Source of the DNA: Straminergon stramineum
Lineage: Eukaryota > Streptophyta > Bryopsida > Hypnales > Calliergonaceae
Length of the DNA stretch: 64,000 nt
Reading direction: 5' to 3'
Assembly (NCBI GenBank): GCA_963920665.1
Contig: OY987264.1
Coordinates: 21,060,906 to 21,124,905 of the forward strand
The position numbers and the translations under genes were made by a program. How positions within the stretch are numbered: position 1 is the first letter of the stretch; every line of letters starts with the position of its first letter. The notes under the pieces were generated by a model, which saw only the letters and a list, made by a program, of their open reading frames with translations, did no database searches and had not been told where the DNA came from. This document shows positions 13,827-26,845 of the stretch, piece after piece.

Positions 13827-14492
13827 GCAATTATGCATGTATGGAGCCTATGTTTCTGGAGCAAGGAAATTTTCCCATATATGGAAATAGAGTTTGGAAA
13901 GACTCTATAATTTTCCCAAATTTTATTTCCCAAAACATAATTATTAGCTTAAGATTTTGTTCGACCCATATTGATGACATAGGTCTTCCTAATTTCGACC
14001 AAAGATTGGTTGCAAAATCAACCAATGATTGATTGCAATATTGGGAGTCTTGTAGCCAATCATAATGTGCTACAACTATACTGGGAACTATGCCATAACT
14101 AATCACTACTCATCTCTACTTGCATAGATAGAAAGCAACCTACACAATAGATATGTGTGTGTCTGTGTGATTATAAATGGTCACCTACATACTAGTGATC
14201 CCAAAACTAGTTTATGGAATTTACTGCAAATGTTGTATTCAAAGACAAACATGCATCAACTTTGGCTACCTTCAAAGTGAGTAGTATCAAAGAAAGAATT
14301 AGAAAAGAAAGGATTTCACAAGTTGTGAAGGATATATTATTGGGAGTACTATAACACAAAACTAACTAAATAGATGCTAATTTCAATGTGGAGGAAGTTA
14401 TATATTTTGCAAATTGGCTACCAAATTCTATTGTTTGTTGCAGTTTTGGCTGAAATGTCTCCAATTAAAGGCCCTTCTTTACAATATACTAG

Positions 14493-14822
14493 TAAGGTAG
14501 GAGGTCCATGAATCGCTCATCTAAGAGCTGAAACCGGAATTTGTGGAGGTAAAACTTCTTGAAATATTTTTCAGTAAATTTTCCTTGAAGGACAAATGGA
14601 ATTGGCATCTAACCCAAGTCGTTTCACATTTTTTGGAGTTTTGTAGAATTAGTTCTGAATTTTTGAAGTTGAAATGGCAAAGGGCTCTAAAATCGCCCAC
14701 CTCTGTAAATGTGCACTATTTGTACATCATTGGTACAATGAAAAAGTAGCATGTTCAAATAGTGTACATTTACAGAGGTGGGTGATTTTAGAGCCTGTGC
14801 GATTTCAGAACCTCCTACCTTA
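14493..14822. mobile_element. Foldback element with long inverted arms
   Basis: The outer arms TAAGGTAGGAGGT (14493) and ACCTCCTACCTTA (14810-14822) enclose an inner inverted repeat of about 40 bp. That repeat runs from GGCTCTAAAATCGCCCACC (14687) to GGTGGGTGATTTTAGAGCC (about 14776-14794). The transcript would form a long hairpin. There is no coding capacity. Confidence 0.75.
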
Positions 14823-15563
14823 GCGCAAAGATTTTTTTGGTAGAAACTCAGCTAATTTTAGCTAGTTCAGGGATTATTATAACCTACTGATGGAGTATTA
14901 TTGGATGTGGAATGTTCCACAGAATCTACTGTAGAGACAGTGACTATGCATGCCTGCTACTGAATGTCCAGTGGGTGACATCAAAGAGTGAGGTCCGTCC
15001 GTCGGTGACTGCCAGAATCATCCACGAATTCATCCCGATGGTTACAGCGCCCAGCGCCGCAGCTGACAATCAGGCACAGGCACTTGTGAAATGATGTCAG
15101 TTGATCACGTTTTTCGATTTACGTTGCCGCTACCCATCCACGGCCACACGCAAATTGCGGCCCCGCCCCTCCCCACTTCTCGGCAAGCCGCACTCGCCAT
15201 TCTTGACGACCTCAACAGCAGCAGCGTTACAGTTGTACAGGATCTCCGACGCTTCCTTGCCACCACCATCAAACTTCACTTACAGAATGTGGGTTCGCAA
15301 TTTCTCTTGCAGTGTCTTGGAATTCGCTCTCATCGAACGAAAGAATAACTCAAGAGAGAACTCAAGTGATTCGCAACTATTCACTGCGTCTTTAATTTGC
15401 CAAGAATTCATCGAGCAAATTTGCTGAGAGCTCTTATGTTTTGGTTAGATTTGGAGTTGCAAGAACAGTGGATTGCGGATATTGCTTAGGTTATCCGTGT
15501 TGTTGACGCTCCTGCGGAGCAGAATTCTTGCTCTGGACGGAGAGATTGGACTGTTTGGTTAGG

Positions 15564-17579
15564 ATGCAGGAGTTTGTGATTGGGGCTGCGAAGGCGGCGA
15601 AGCGACGGCATGCTTCCGGGTTAGGGGTGGAGCAGTTCCTGGCGACGCTGGTGAAGCCGACGGCGGGCCTGGCGCGTCCGCCGATTTCAAATTTTCATGT
15701 TGGCGCGGTGGGTCTCGGGGTGAGCGGGCGCATCTTCCTAGGGGTGAATTTGGAGTTTCCGAGGCTGCCGTTGAATCATTCCGTGCACGCCGAGCAGTTC
15801 CTGGTGGCGAATGCGTTGCAGCACGGCGAGAAGAAGCTCGTGTTCATCGCCGTGTCGGCGGCTCCGTGCGGGCATTGCAGGTTCGCTGCTTCTTTCCCCT
15901 CGACCAAGAAACCCGAATATTGTGTTTGATCACTTTTGTGTAGGTCTTCTGAGGACTTTCTTTTGGTCAATTTTACTCTAGTTTCTGATCAACACATGCG
16001 GTGTTCGTCATTGATTCTGGTTACATGAAATTGACCCCATTCGAATTATTATTTCTCACAATTTGATCGGATACATCGGAGTGGTTGTTTTTAAACCATG
16101 GATCCTTGGTCCTTCAGGGAGTAAAATGAACTGGAGATTCTCTTGAATGTCGGTAATTGCTTGATGTGAGCATTCTCTAGAGGCATCCAGATCTTTTGGT
16201 AGTTCTTTGTCTCTCTGGCATTCAGTGCACACTGTTGCAGCTTCGAAACTTGAATGTCCTCTATTGGATAGAAAGTCTGAAGACTTTTTCTATCCGAAGT
16301 GTAGAGGATCTTAGTGTATTGACAAACTTTCAGGGCACTGAGAGCAATTTCTTGGAGATCCCTTCCCGTGAAATTTTAATTAGACCCGAAGCGGGACGGG
16401 CTGCAGACCCTTCTTGATGCGTTCTCTAGGGTTTTTGATTTATGAGGGTCTTCGGAGACCAGCCTAAAACCGGGATTGGGGTCCTCATCTGCTGATTTTA
16501 AAAAGATCAGGTGGGGGGAAGAAACTATACAATGCTGGGGAAGTAACTATCCTCTGCTCCGGATCCTCTATAGTAGAAACGAGTCGAGATCCTTGGACGC
16601 TCTCCTCAGCTAGTTCCGATTCTTCAGTGAATCATTTTCAACAACGCATTATCTATTTCTGCTATGGGTATTAGAGGGTCATTAATTGAAAATCTATGGA
16701 ATATCTTGCACCTTCCCGTTTAAGTGTGACGATCATCTGTGGGTATTTTTGGAATTTCTACAACCCGATGAATCTGTGATTTCGTTAAAAAGTTGTTGAA
16801 TTGATTTTGGATATGTTCACCTGCGTCTCCGTGTCATTGATTTCACACTGTCTTACCTTGGTCTGAATGTGATTCCTGGTTTTAAATAGTTCTATTTGTT
16901 GCAATTCAGGCAATTTCTTCAGGAATTGAGGGATGCTGGCGACATCCGGTTGTTGGTGACAGATGGAAAGGATGCTCAAGTTCGCCCACTGTCATACTTC
17001 CTCCCACACAGATTTGGTCCTGATGATTTGTTATCTAAAGACTTCCCCCTTCTCCTGGAGTCCAGAAGCAACGGTCTCAATGCCTTAGCCGATATAAGTG
17101 GGGAGGATTTCTCAAATCTTCATGTGAACCTTCACAGTGAGGAAGAAAAGGAGAATAAGGTTCCCCAGAGACCCATTAACTTGTCAAAGGAGGCAAGCCT
17201 GAGGTCCTGGCTGCGTACTGACAACCCCTCTTTTCTAGACCTGAAAATCGCGGCGTATGTGGCTGCTAATGTGTCATACGCACCCTACAGCAGGTGTCCC
17301 TCTGGTCTGTCCATAATAACCAGGGAAGGTGAAATCTTTAGTGGCTCTTATATGGAATCAGCTGCCTATAATCCGGGGCTCCCTGCTCTCCAGGCAGCCA
17401 TTGTGGCGTTTATCTGTAGAGGAGGTGGGGACTATGACGAAATTGAGGCTGTCGTTCTCGTGGAGGTGAAAGGTGCACCCGTGCGGTATGCATCTACAGT
17501 CCGTCTCGCCTTGCAGAGCATAGCTCCCTTGGCATCCTTCCATCACTTCGAAGCTGATATGCGAAAGGAAAGAGAGTAG
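15564..17579 (+). CDS. CDA: Cytidine deaminase
   Basis: This is a zinc-dependent cytidine deaminase that converts cytidine and deoxycytidine to uridine and deoxyuridine in cytosolic pyrimidine salvage. Exon 1 is 15564-15880 and exon 2 is 16910-17579. They are joined by a 1,029-bp GT-AG intron that splits the Arg codon after CGHC, giving 328 residues. The first ATG is used (MQEFVIGAAKAAK); a longer frame to 15528 has no ATG. The catalytic signature is present: HAEQF supplies the zinc-binding His and the catalytic Glu, and PCGHC the two Cys ligands. The motif SFLPHRFGPDDLL is typical of plant CDAs, and a second, degenerate deaminase-like half follows (SYAPYSRCPSG, MESAAYNPGLPALQAA). The length matches plant homodimeric CDAs. 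Base composition is GC-richer than the surroundings in exon 1. The gene looks intact; the stop is TAG followed directly by TAA. Confidence 0.97.
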
Positions 17580-19624
17580 TAATCATTCAAGCTGATCTGC
17601 AAATCCCCCCCCACCTTTCCCTAAGTTTCGCTCTTGATTCATTGTTCAAAGCTCATACAGATTGGTCTCATTTAAATTCGTTTTTTCATAAATCTACGTG
17701 ATGAATGATAGACCAGCCTATCAGTCTGGCCTGATATTGTTTGTCCTAGGATTGAGGTACCCTTGTAGGCCTTGGATATTCCAGAATTGTTCCTGGATAT
17801 TCTCGACTTTTTATTTGAGTTGATTGGTTCTTTAGGTAACCACAATGATTGCAGAATAGCAGGTTGTATTGCCAGAAACTGTAGCATAGCATGTGCGTGC
17901 ACATGTCAAAATACACCTTATTTAGGTATTTTTAGGTGATGGAGTACCTTCCCTACTAGTCAAGAATGTTATGTGGGGGGCTGGTTCTCTGATAGCATTG
18001 GTCATTGATTTTTGCAAGCTTTGGCATTCTGTATATTGTCTGTGTCCTTTAGAATCTGGGTAATTTTGATCGCATTTAGTGATCCACTCTCACAAAATAC
18101 ATGGCCTATAGGAGCACCTTAGCCAAAGACGTCCTGCAGTTGGTGGCATGGAGGGGAGAAGAATGGGCACTGGATTCTGGACTAACAAACGACCTTGTAA
18201 TGTATGCTATTTTGCCAAAGCCCTTGGGTTATGCAAAATGGTAATTGTGCTTAGCACGTTTCAGCAATTATTTCAATTGTAGAGGTGCATATCATTGATG
18301 TATTTGAGGCTCATCATCTTGCCGAAAACATGAAATATGTGTATCATCATTCTATTTTGTTTACCATGATTTTTGTTGATGTACTAGTTGTGAATATGGA
18401 TATTGTTTTTAATCTGTAAAGTTGTGGTTCCTTTTTAGGAAGTACCGTGTTTGCGAATTTGTCACGCCGAACTCTTCCGATTAGTGACGGCTGCATAAGG
18501 TGTCACTGTAAAACTCTCGACAAGCAAGGATGCACCGAGGTGGCTTCATAGGATTTGAACATGCATGAAAGACTTATTGAATTCGAAGTATCTTGCTGTA
18601 ACAAAAAAAAATTCAATTAGGAAACTCTCCTTTCTAGACATAGTGAGGTCCTGAAAATTAGGTTTCCTCATGTAACTGCTTGTAGTTTTGTGAAGTACCT
18701 GAGGTGGATCAAATTGATGCGTGGACTTCAATTAGAGTAATTAACACAAGCTATGTAGGTTGCTTGATTGTGGGCTTTACTTGTAAACGGAGTATTGTAG
18801 TTCTGAAGACCCATTCTTTGGATGTAAGCTTGAGAACCTATGTATGTTGGTGACCCTTTCCCTTGACTCCTGAAGTCAGTCGTTTACAGTGCAAGTGCCA
18901 TCCAGACATGGAACTCACCTTGTAAGGATGAGATTCGTATAGATTCTGTATCACGTAAAAATATGCTTGAATGAGGCCGATCATAGATGCAATACTCATG
19001 GTATCAAAGGTAGTCTAGACATGGATTGGAACCCTACTCAACAGCATATATTTCATTCCCTTGAAATCCTCTCGGAAATGAAGACATGAACCTTAAAAAA
19101 TCAAACGCCGTTCTAAAAACGAAACCTTTCAAAACTAGACTCGATAAAGCTAGCTAGCACTGACTCAATCTTGGAGACGTTCGATCAGGTCTCTACAGCG
19201 CATGATCTTGAGATCTGAACTCAAGGTCATTGCAGAGAAACTGATGGACCCGGCCGAATCAATTGTAAGTGCTGCAGGTGGCTATACTAGTAGTATAGAA
19301 TGCTGAGATTGCAATAGTTTTTGCAATGACCGTCATAAATCTATTAATAATTTTGCAATGCTTTAGTACAATACTGCCCAATGTATTTACAACTATTTGA
19401 GATTACAATAGTTTTGCAATAGTTTACGCATATACACATATTTGTTGGTTCCGTGCCCAAGACTTTTGCAACAAGTTTGCAGCACTTTTGAAATGGCTCG
19501 TAATAAACCAGAAATTTAAGGCAAAGTACGGAATTTCTACACAAAGTAGTTGAATATGTGTTGTCCAGAACCTCTACTTAATAATTGCAAAAGTGCTAAG
19601 AACAACCCTGTTGTAGATAGCTAG
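17580..19624. other. Intergenic region between CDA and the F-box gene
   Basis: The first few hundred bases probably include the CDA 3' UTR. No further gene, RNA or terminal-repeat element was recognised. Confidence 0.45.
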
Positions 19625-21903
19625 CTATGGTTTCATGTAGAAGCTAGGTCGGTAGGCCAACTCTGCTTGTCCCCCAAACGAGCCATCGTTAAGAATCCGT
19701 GTACTCGATCTCCCAGACACAACGTCATACTGCACCAAATAATCCTCCCAAGTCACCCAAATCCCCCTCCCCCTTGCAGAACACCTATACCACCCCAAGC
19801 TCTTTGACGAAAACCACATTTTATAAGGATTCATATACAAATAATCCCCTAAAGCATAATCCCTCAGGGAGCTTCTTCGTCGCCTTCTCCACTCCTTCCA
19901 CTCCTCACTCTCATCGCAGTGCGCAATTTGCACCAGCAGTTGCCCAAAATTCAAGCCAACATCACCTTGCAATCGCAAAACGTAGAATCGAATTGGCAAA
20001 TACCCGAAGGAATCATAACTCCCCTCATTGTCGATCCCATTCACTCGTCTGATGTCTTCCCCCATTTGGATCTCCACGTCAAGCCTGGCTGGAATGAGGG
20101 CGAACAGGCTTCCCACGCATTCCACTAATCCCATGCCGTAGCTCCCGATTCGGAAACCATAGTTGGGATACATTTCCTCCGGAAGGTAATTCAAAAACTT
20201 ATGCCGAACAGGCGGTTTCCACGTCCCGGATAGAGGATCCACTTCGAAAACGCGCACACAACCTAAACGTCCACTTCGTTAAATTAATTGGCAGCTTTAT
20301 TTATTCTATGCGCCATTTCTGACATTTACATTAGCGTGATCAATGTACCTATAGACATGAAAAATAATTTGCAAATTACTACATTTCGCCCACAACATTA
20401 TGCAATGCTAAACTAGGTTTTCCAATCCCCTCTCGGCTTGATCCCTAAGTTATTTCATTTCATTTCATTTCATTTCCTTCCTTTCTTCAGAGCGTCTACA
20501 GTGCCACTTTAAGAGAATTGACGTTACCTTTCGTGAGAAAATCGTAATCATATGAGTTTTGAATCACTGGCGTGTCCGTGACTTCCACCTCTGCGAAGTA
20601 GAGGTTCCCATTTAAAAGTACGCTTGGAATGCGAGCGAATTGAGACGAGTGGTGGGGCGAAACGCCCCAGGGGACAGGCCCAGGAAAATAGTGGAAGCTC
20701 CATTTGTTGGAAGTGGAGGTGTAGACGCAGAGAGAAGATGGGAACATGAGAATAATTGTGTAGGAGTTTGTTTTCTCGTGAATGTCCATGTGGGTGCGCA
20801 TAGCGAGATACTCCCATGGCGTGGGGATGTTACACCCGCATTGTGGGAGGATTTTCCATTGTTGGGTGAGAGGGTTGGTGATGAGCAGAGGGCGCCAGTG
20901 TGTGGGTGAGAACATCCTGGGTTGCTTGTGGATGAGGAGTAATAAGCCGCTGTTGCTTGCGCGGAGGCAGTCGAAGAAGCGGTCGTGGAAGTCGACAACG
21001 TCGTGGGGGAGGTACAGTAGGGAAGGAAGGCCGTGCACCTACAGGTATCATTAGATCGGGTGTTCAGTAATATGACAAATTTTAGACGTTCATTTTTGGA
21101 TCTAACAGGAATACTTGTGGCGAAGTGAAAACTGGGAACAATCAAAACGAGAATGTGGTTTTCTGAATAAATTATGAATTCAACTGATTTTTTTGAATGA
21201 ATAGAAGAATTTGGAGAGTTTAGCAACTTTCCTAGCAATTGTTTTTAGAACGTGCAACCTTTTGGAAGATGCTTTAGCAACATTTTCCAGCAAATATTCA
21301 TGAAAACTTTGTAACAGACTTCAGCAAACGTGTTTGAAAACGTTGTTCACCACCTCACTGTGGACATCGTATACGTGGTAGCTACTGTACCTTGAATGTC
21401 AACTTTAGAATTCATCAGACACGATGTTGGAATTCAGCAGACACTTTGTTTTAGTATTATCAGCAGCGATCAAACGTTGCTACAAACTTTGCTGTGGGGG
21501 TGAATTGTAGTAGTGACATGATACAACATTCACTACCGTATGCATTGGATTGCCCAAATCAATGAATTGAAAACTGGACATCATTTGAGTGACTACTTAA
21601 TTATTATTCCCTCACCTCGCCCGACGGGTGATGAATCCCAGTCCATGTCCACTGCTGCACACCTGGTTGTTGTAAGTGGCGAACGATCTGCAAGCGCACG
21701 GGGAAGTACCAATCGTTGGTGTCGTCCTCCCATCGGGCCTTTGCGGTGATGAGACTGTTTCTGGTCACCATTGTTGCCCATGTTTTGCAAACTCGCTTCA
21801 ACTTTACAAGCTCGCGCGTGGTGCACGTCTGACTGAGGTGCCGAAATAATGGTTGGTTGATTTCTGCGTCTGTGCTCCTGTCGATGTCGACGTCTGCACT
21901 CAC
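19625..21903 (-). CDS. F-box/kelch-like protein, three exons, start uncertain
   Basis: This is probably a substrate-recognition subunit of an SCF ubiquitin ligase. Exons are 21903-21616, 21038-20528 and 20262-19625. Both introns are GT-AG and the phases agree, giving about 478 codons ending in TAG. Residues about 15-50 (EINQPLFRHLSQTC...RELVKLKRVCKTWATMV) have the leucine, arginine-valine-cysteine and tryptophan pattern of an F-box. The central part has the F-box-associated/kelch style (RPLLITNPLTQQWKILP, VYTSTSNKWSFHYFPGP, SVLLNGNLYFAEV), and the last exon ends in a further beta-propeller-like stretch. The first exon opens with GTG, and an in-frame stop lies just upstream, so the true ATG must be in an upstream exon or start further in. 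The target protein cannot be inferred. Confidence 0.68.
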
Positions 21904-22998
21904 GTCGTCGAGGATCGGAATTCAAAATGTTAGTATTTGTATTGGTCAGAGTGTCCAACACTCTGTACATCGGCCAAAAAAACATCGGATAAAAAAGTGA
22001 ACTATTGACCCAACTAAGTGCTCCACCTAAAGATGGTCAGATCACTATTGAAAATTTATTATAAATAATTGAAACTCCTAGATTTTGATTTTAATCAGGC
22101 AATTTTCAAGTGCTGATTATGTGAGCACACTCCTATGCTATCCGTAGTTATTTACACACTCTTTGCCTTAAACTGGATTCTTTTTCCAAGAGGATTGTAA
22201 ACTAATGATGCTCTTCCTAGCATCTATCACCTTTATTATCATGTTCAACCTTGGAAATTTTCTTGGTAAGATTGTTCAAATAATTGCAGAACTTTGCATG
22301 GTTTAATGTACATCCATTTGCAAGTAAGCAAATACAATAGAGATTGGGGACGAAAGTACCCGTGTCTGCCGCATCAGAGCAACCGGGGCCTGAATTCGAC
22401 TGAGCATGAGCTTGCTTAGTTGTCATGTCAATGGATTACAGCTACAGAAAGCAGAAAAATTAGAGAAGAATTAGAGAAGCTCGAAGCAAATTGAGAGTTC
22501 AAGAGTGTCTTGCGAAAGATGAGGGACCTGCTCTTTATAGTTTTTACTGGGTGGTCTCAAAAGCCTCGGTAAGTAGTTGTGTGCATATTCTAGAGTTGCA
22601 CCTAAAATTACATCGTTGGATTCTTATTTCATTGCATGTCTAAAATGACATGGAATAAGTACTTGCTTTTCCGGGGTTATAAAAGGAAACCTCGGTAGTC
22701 ACGTAACTTCTTGAAGAACTGGTTAGTTAAAAAATAATACATTTTTCGGAACACACAACAATAGAACCAAAAAAACATGACAAAATTTGCAACAAAATTT
22801 GATGAAAATGCACCAATTCCACTTGATAGAATAGTGTATTTGAAAAATGTATGGAATGCGCTTCCCAAATTGATATTGCATTCAACTATCAGGTAATCAG
22901 GCCATCTAGTATTTATTCTCTATTTATCTGGCATTTATGATTCAAACCATGTGTATGCATACATATGCATAATTATGTTGGTATATGTATTTTATATA
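21904..22998. other. Upstream region of the F-box gene and intergenic DNA
   Basis: The missing start exon and promoter of the F-box gene may lie here. Nothing else was recognised. Confidence 0.35.
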
Positions 22999-23571
22999 CT
23001 CCCTTTGTCCCCCGAAGATCTTCCTATTTGACAAAATGTTTTGAATTAAGGCTAAAGATAACATTTTAAAAACCCATTTTGCACTGTAGCTAGAGTTCAA
23101 TCCACTCCTAGTGTCATAGAAACTTTGAGTTTTTGAAGCCTTTTCAAAGTGAAATTTTAAAATAGTGAAAATTAAAAATTTTGGGGCATTTTCAAGGAGC
23201 ATCAATGGGCACTTAATTTTGGAGTATATGGTCATCATGTTGTGGGTAGTTAGTATGGGCCCAAGACCATGTATGGACTTGTATTCAACCTTCCAAAGCT
23301 TCATCTCTTTCAATTGGGCAACACTCAAAGAGATGCAAGAAACAAAAACAAATGGTGTTGATTGACCCCTTCAACCATTTCGTCTATCTTTTGATTGATG
23401 ATTGCCTAGATGGAGGGGGAACTACTGCTTAGAGTTGTTTTGTTGGTCCTAGATAGCAATTGAAATTCAAAATTTGACCAATTCAAACGCACCATCACAG
23501 AGTGCAAATATGTAATCATTCTAGAATAGAAAATTAAAACCAATAGGAAGATGGTTATGGGACAGAGGGAG
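22999..23571. mobile_element. Stowaway-like MITE with TA target duplication
   Basis: The element starts CTCCCTTTGTCCCCCGAAG and ends in the inverted match CATAACCATCTTCC read on the other strand (GGGACAGAGGGAG at 23559-23571). TA flanks both sides. CTCCCTC(C/T)GT-type termini with TA duplications are the Stowaway (Tc1/mariner-derived) signature. The length is 573 bp and no transposase is visible. Confidence 0.75.
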
Positions 23572-23602
23572 TATTTTTTTATTTCTAGAATTAAAACATC
23601 TT

Positions 23603-24437
23603 TTTCATCCCTAAAGTCCCAAAGTTCCTATGAGGGATTCTTGGGATTTCAGATAGGCTTGTGTGATCTCAATTTTTGACGTGATATTTTAAACTTGTTT
23701 TTTGAAGATAAGAAATTAGATTAGCTTTCTCATAATATAAGTTTTATTTCAATTAGTATGGAGGAGCAAAAGTTATGCCACCCTAAGTCCAAAAAACAAC
23801 TCAAGGTGCAACTCCAAAAATTACAAAAAATGGAATTTAAAATTTTTTTTTGTCTACATCTGAAGCTTTGAATCATTCTATTTGAACTAGTGATGACAAA
23901 GATATAGACAATCTTGTTTTTTGGGCAATCTAAGCATCTTCTTGAAAAATTATTTATAGAATGCAATTTTTACAATTTTTCAAAAAAATTGCTTAGACAA
24001 GGTCAAATTTGCTTGTTAAAACAATCTCGCTATTGGGATTATTGTGTTTCAATTCCATCTTAGAGCTATTAACGGTTCAGTTCTTTCAATTAATCAATTG
24101 AATGTTTTTCTACTTAACTAAATTCTTCAACATAAAAGTTTAGAAAATGAAAATCAGTAATACAAATTTTTTTAAGTTAAGAAGATTTGAATCCAAAAAA
24201 TCTAGTTAAGCTAGGTGGAAAAAACCCTGTTTTCTTCACTTTATCTTGCAATCTACGTGGTCAAAGTTTTTGAAATTTCTTCCACACATTCTTATACTAT
24301 TCTTGTACAAGATCCTAAAATTAGATATGAGAAAGAAAATAATTTAAAAGTATTTTGCTCTTAGCAATAGAAATGGTAGTTGTGACTTTTGAGAGGTCTT
24401 TGATGGTAAAAAAAGGCCTTGTGACTTTAGGGGTTAA
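23603..24437. mobile_element. TTAA-bounded element, family A (copy 2, eroded left end)
   Basis: It is homologous along its length to the element at 12895-13826 (GAGCAAAAGTTATGCCA, TGAAGCTTTGAATCATTC, AAGATCCTAAAATTAGAT). The right end is GACTTTAGGGGTTAA. The left end CATCCCTAAAGTCCC has lost its TTAA. It is non-coding. Confidence 0.75.
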
Positions 24438-25539
24438 TAATTCTAATGATGATCTTTAGGTCAAAATTGGTTTAACAAACTAATGTTTTTATCATTGATT
24501 TGACATACATAGTGTCTATTTTATGACCATAGGATGCCTTAAGTTTGAAGCCATGACCAAAATGTTGGAATCAAAAGCTAAGATCAATTTGATGAATGAA
24601 GACATGGCAAAAATGGTAGAATGCAAATAAGACGAAATAATATAATTTTGAAGTCACAAGACTAAAATTGAAGCTTAGAACAATGTCTATTCAATTGAGG
24701 TAGTTTAAAAGATTTTGAAAGAACCAATGAAATTATGAAAACCTTTGAGGTTCAATTAATTTACAAATGATAGGGGCTAGAAGAATTTGGAATAAAATAA
24801 AATAAAATATAAGAGTTGAAAGGTGTTTACAACAACCAATGGAGTTCCAAGTAGTCAAGGGTTCATGAAAGGTCATTTGCAGCTATACGAGAATAGAAAA
24901 TAAACAAATTGGATTGGTGCATATCAAAGTGAGATGTCCGAAGCCGTAGATCATTAAATTCATCATAGTTGTACAAAAGTGAAAAAAGACTACTTTAGCA
25001 ACAATTTTTGCTAAAAACATGAAGTTGCAACTAGTAAGCAAAAGTAGTATATTTGTGATTTTTCCATAGGATCGGTTGACGTATTTGTATAAATGGTCCA
25101 TGAGAGTGGGGTTTCCCAAACACATATCTAGCAACTCCTAAAATTGGACCCGGACAATGGATTCTAGTTCGATAGCACACCTAATTGGAGTCACCCAATT
25201 TGTTAATGGTGCAATTTGGAAAGCTATAGGTGATGATGATTGTGTGAATCAATGATAGACAACTAACTCAATTGCATATTGACAGTTCCCCTCAAGGCCT
25301 TACAGTAAAGGGTGCGAGAATGAGTAACAATCCCCTCGTCCACTTCGAGACATAAAAGTTGTAGCACTTTAACCTAATGCTTGCAGATGTTACCCCTCAA
25401 CGAGTACTTTTGTAACTGCAAGAAGTGAATCACTCAATATTTTGTCCATTTTCCTTTTGCTTCTAATTATTACATATGTAGTTTGGTTTGGCATGTTTTC
25501 TACAAGCCTTTGGCAATCATTTGCAGTGCTAGAATAGAA
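24438..25539. other. AT-rich intergenic DNA 3' of the split Tc1/mariner copy
   Basis: The missing 3' end and terminal repeat of the Tc1/mariner copy should lie in the right part, but I could not identify its terminal repeat. No gene was recognised. Confidence 0.35.
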
Positions 25540-26051
25540 AATTTCTACTAGTCAATTCAACAATTTGACCATTCCACCTAGTGGGCGATAATATTGATTC
25601 AATGCCCACTTGAAAATTGCCTATAGATGGACGATTGGATTTAAGTCAAGCAATTGAGCTAGCCAAGGCAAAAGTGTAAAACACCATTGAAAAAAATACT
25701 CTATAAACATCTTAGTGGTATCCACATGAGCATTGTCTTGTTGAAAAATAACATAAGGAGGGTTCGAGTGAAACTTGCAAATTGTTTGGTACACATTTTG
25801 TTCCAAGATCTTTCAATATTGATGTTGGTTTATGCAACCTTCAACTTTGCATACTACTCCCAATCCATGGATGGACATATTTTTCCAAATGATAATCCCT
25901 TCACCACAGTGTTTTACTATCTAAAAAACACTTTGAGATAAAAATTGTCTTGAGTCATGCATCTAACACCAAGACATCTCATCTGAACAAAAGCGGTTGA
26001 TCTTAGATTCATTTGAGAAGATAACTCAACTCCAATCATCTATAGTCCAAT
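25540..26051 (-). pseudogene. Tc1/mariner transposase, C-terminal half (split by the giant element)
   Basis: On the minus strand from 26051 the frame reads WTIDDWS, stop, VIFSNESKINRFCSDEMSW. Later it reads VIFQQDNAHVDTTKMF and LPWLAQLLDLNP. These match the DDE catalytic core of Tc1/mariner transposases: the DES block, the QQDNA block and the PAQ-PDLNP block. The first acidic position is changed to Asn in SNES. Several stops interrupt the frame (for example one in DWS-stop and one before the QQDNA block), so it is dead. It begins exactly at the CAAT duplication bordering the 23.8-kb element, and its N-terminal half continues at 49821-50237. Confidence 0.88.
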
Positions 26052-26100
26052 AACACAATATTCATTATTTTGGGAGGTTTAGACTCTCTCAAAATAATGT
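26052..26100. repeat. Left terminal inverted repeat and subterminal hairpin
   Basis: AACACAATATTCATTA (26052-26067) is the left TIR. It overlaps a stem-loop: CATTATTTTGGGAG (26063) pairs with CTCTCAAAATAATG (to 26099) with one mismatch. Such a hairpin beside the end could be recognised by the transposase; that is inference. Confidence 0.85.
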
Positions 26101-26293
26101 TATCCATTTAGATGCTAAAAACTGAGATTTCGTTTTCGCCAATTTAGGTTGACAAATGTTAAGTTTATTAATTCGAAAGTAGAATTTCCATTAAAATGAG
26201 AGTTTTTAGGGTTAATAAGCCCTGCATTACATTTTGTTCATTGTGAGAGGAAAACTCCGATTCATATAAGTGAAGTTCATGTCCTAGACTAAA

Positions 26294-26409
26294 CACCAAG
26301 TCATGACCTCTACGGTTGGTTGTAAGGAGTTGTATATGTCATTCAAGTGGTCTGGGTTTGATTCCTATTGAATTCGTCTGAGCGCACGATCTATACACAT
26401 GACTTGGTG
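26294..26409 (+). other. Hairpin-bounded tRNA-like / SINE-like block
   Basis: CACCAAGTCATG (26294-26305) and CATGACTTGGTG (26398-26409) are exact inverted repeats. Between them GGGTTTGATTCC (26354-26365) differs by one base from a pol III B box, and TACGGTTGGTTG lies where an A box might be. No cloverleaf was established, so a tRNA-derived SINE is only a possibility. Confidence 0.3.
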
Positions 26410-26845
26410 CTGCTAAGTGAGATTCGCAAGCAAGAAAGTTGTAACAACCAACCCAACCCCTATCTAAAATGTGACAAGTGCTTTACACGTTAACAAAATA
26501 AAAGGTGGGTATACCCACTATCCTTTTGGTCGAAATGGATGTACAATTTCAAATGACATATATACAACAATAATTATCTAAACAATTTCATTGAATAATA
26601 TTGAATATCAAACACCATAAAAAAATACATATAATAATACTATATGTACTTGCAATTGTTCTATATACATATAATATATTCTTGCTAACATATATGCAAT
26701 ACCAAACAATAATATAAAATCAATCAAGTGAATCCTATTTCATGTACTATAAAATTTAAATTCCAATTACTACACGAATAATGATGATGTGCTACTACAT
26801 TATTACAAAATGTGTAGTACATATACACAACCATATCTTTGGTTA

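Noticed and set aside
20640..21054. Plus-strand frames over the F-box exon
   Set aside because: They are shadows of the minus-strand exon 21038-20528, which joins in phase to its neighbours.
26294..26409. A genuine tRNA gene
   Set aside because: Only a near-B box is present; no consistent acceptor, D and anticodon arms could be drawn.
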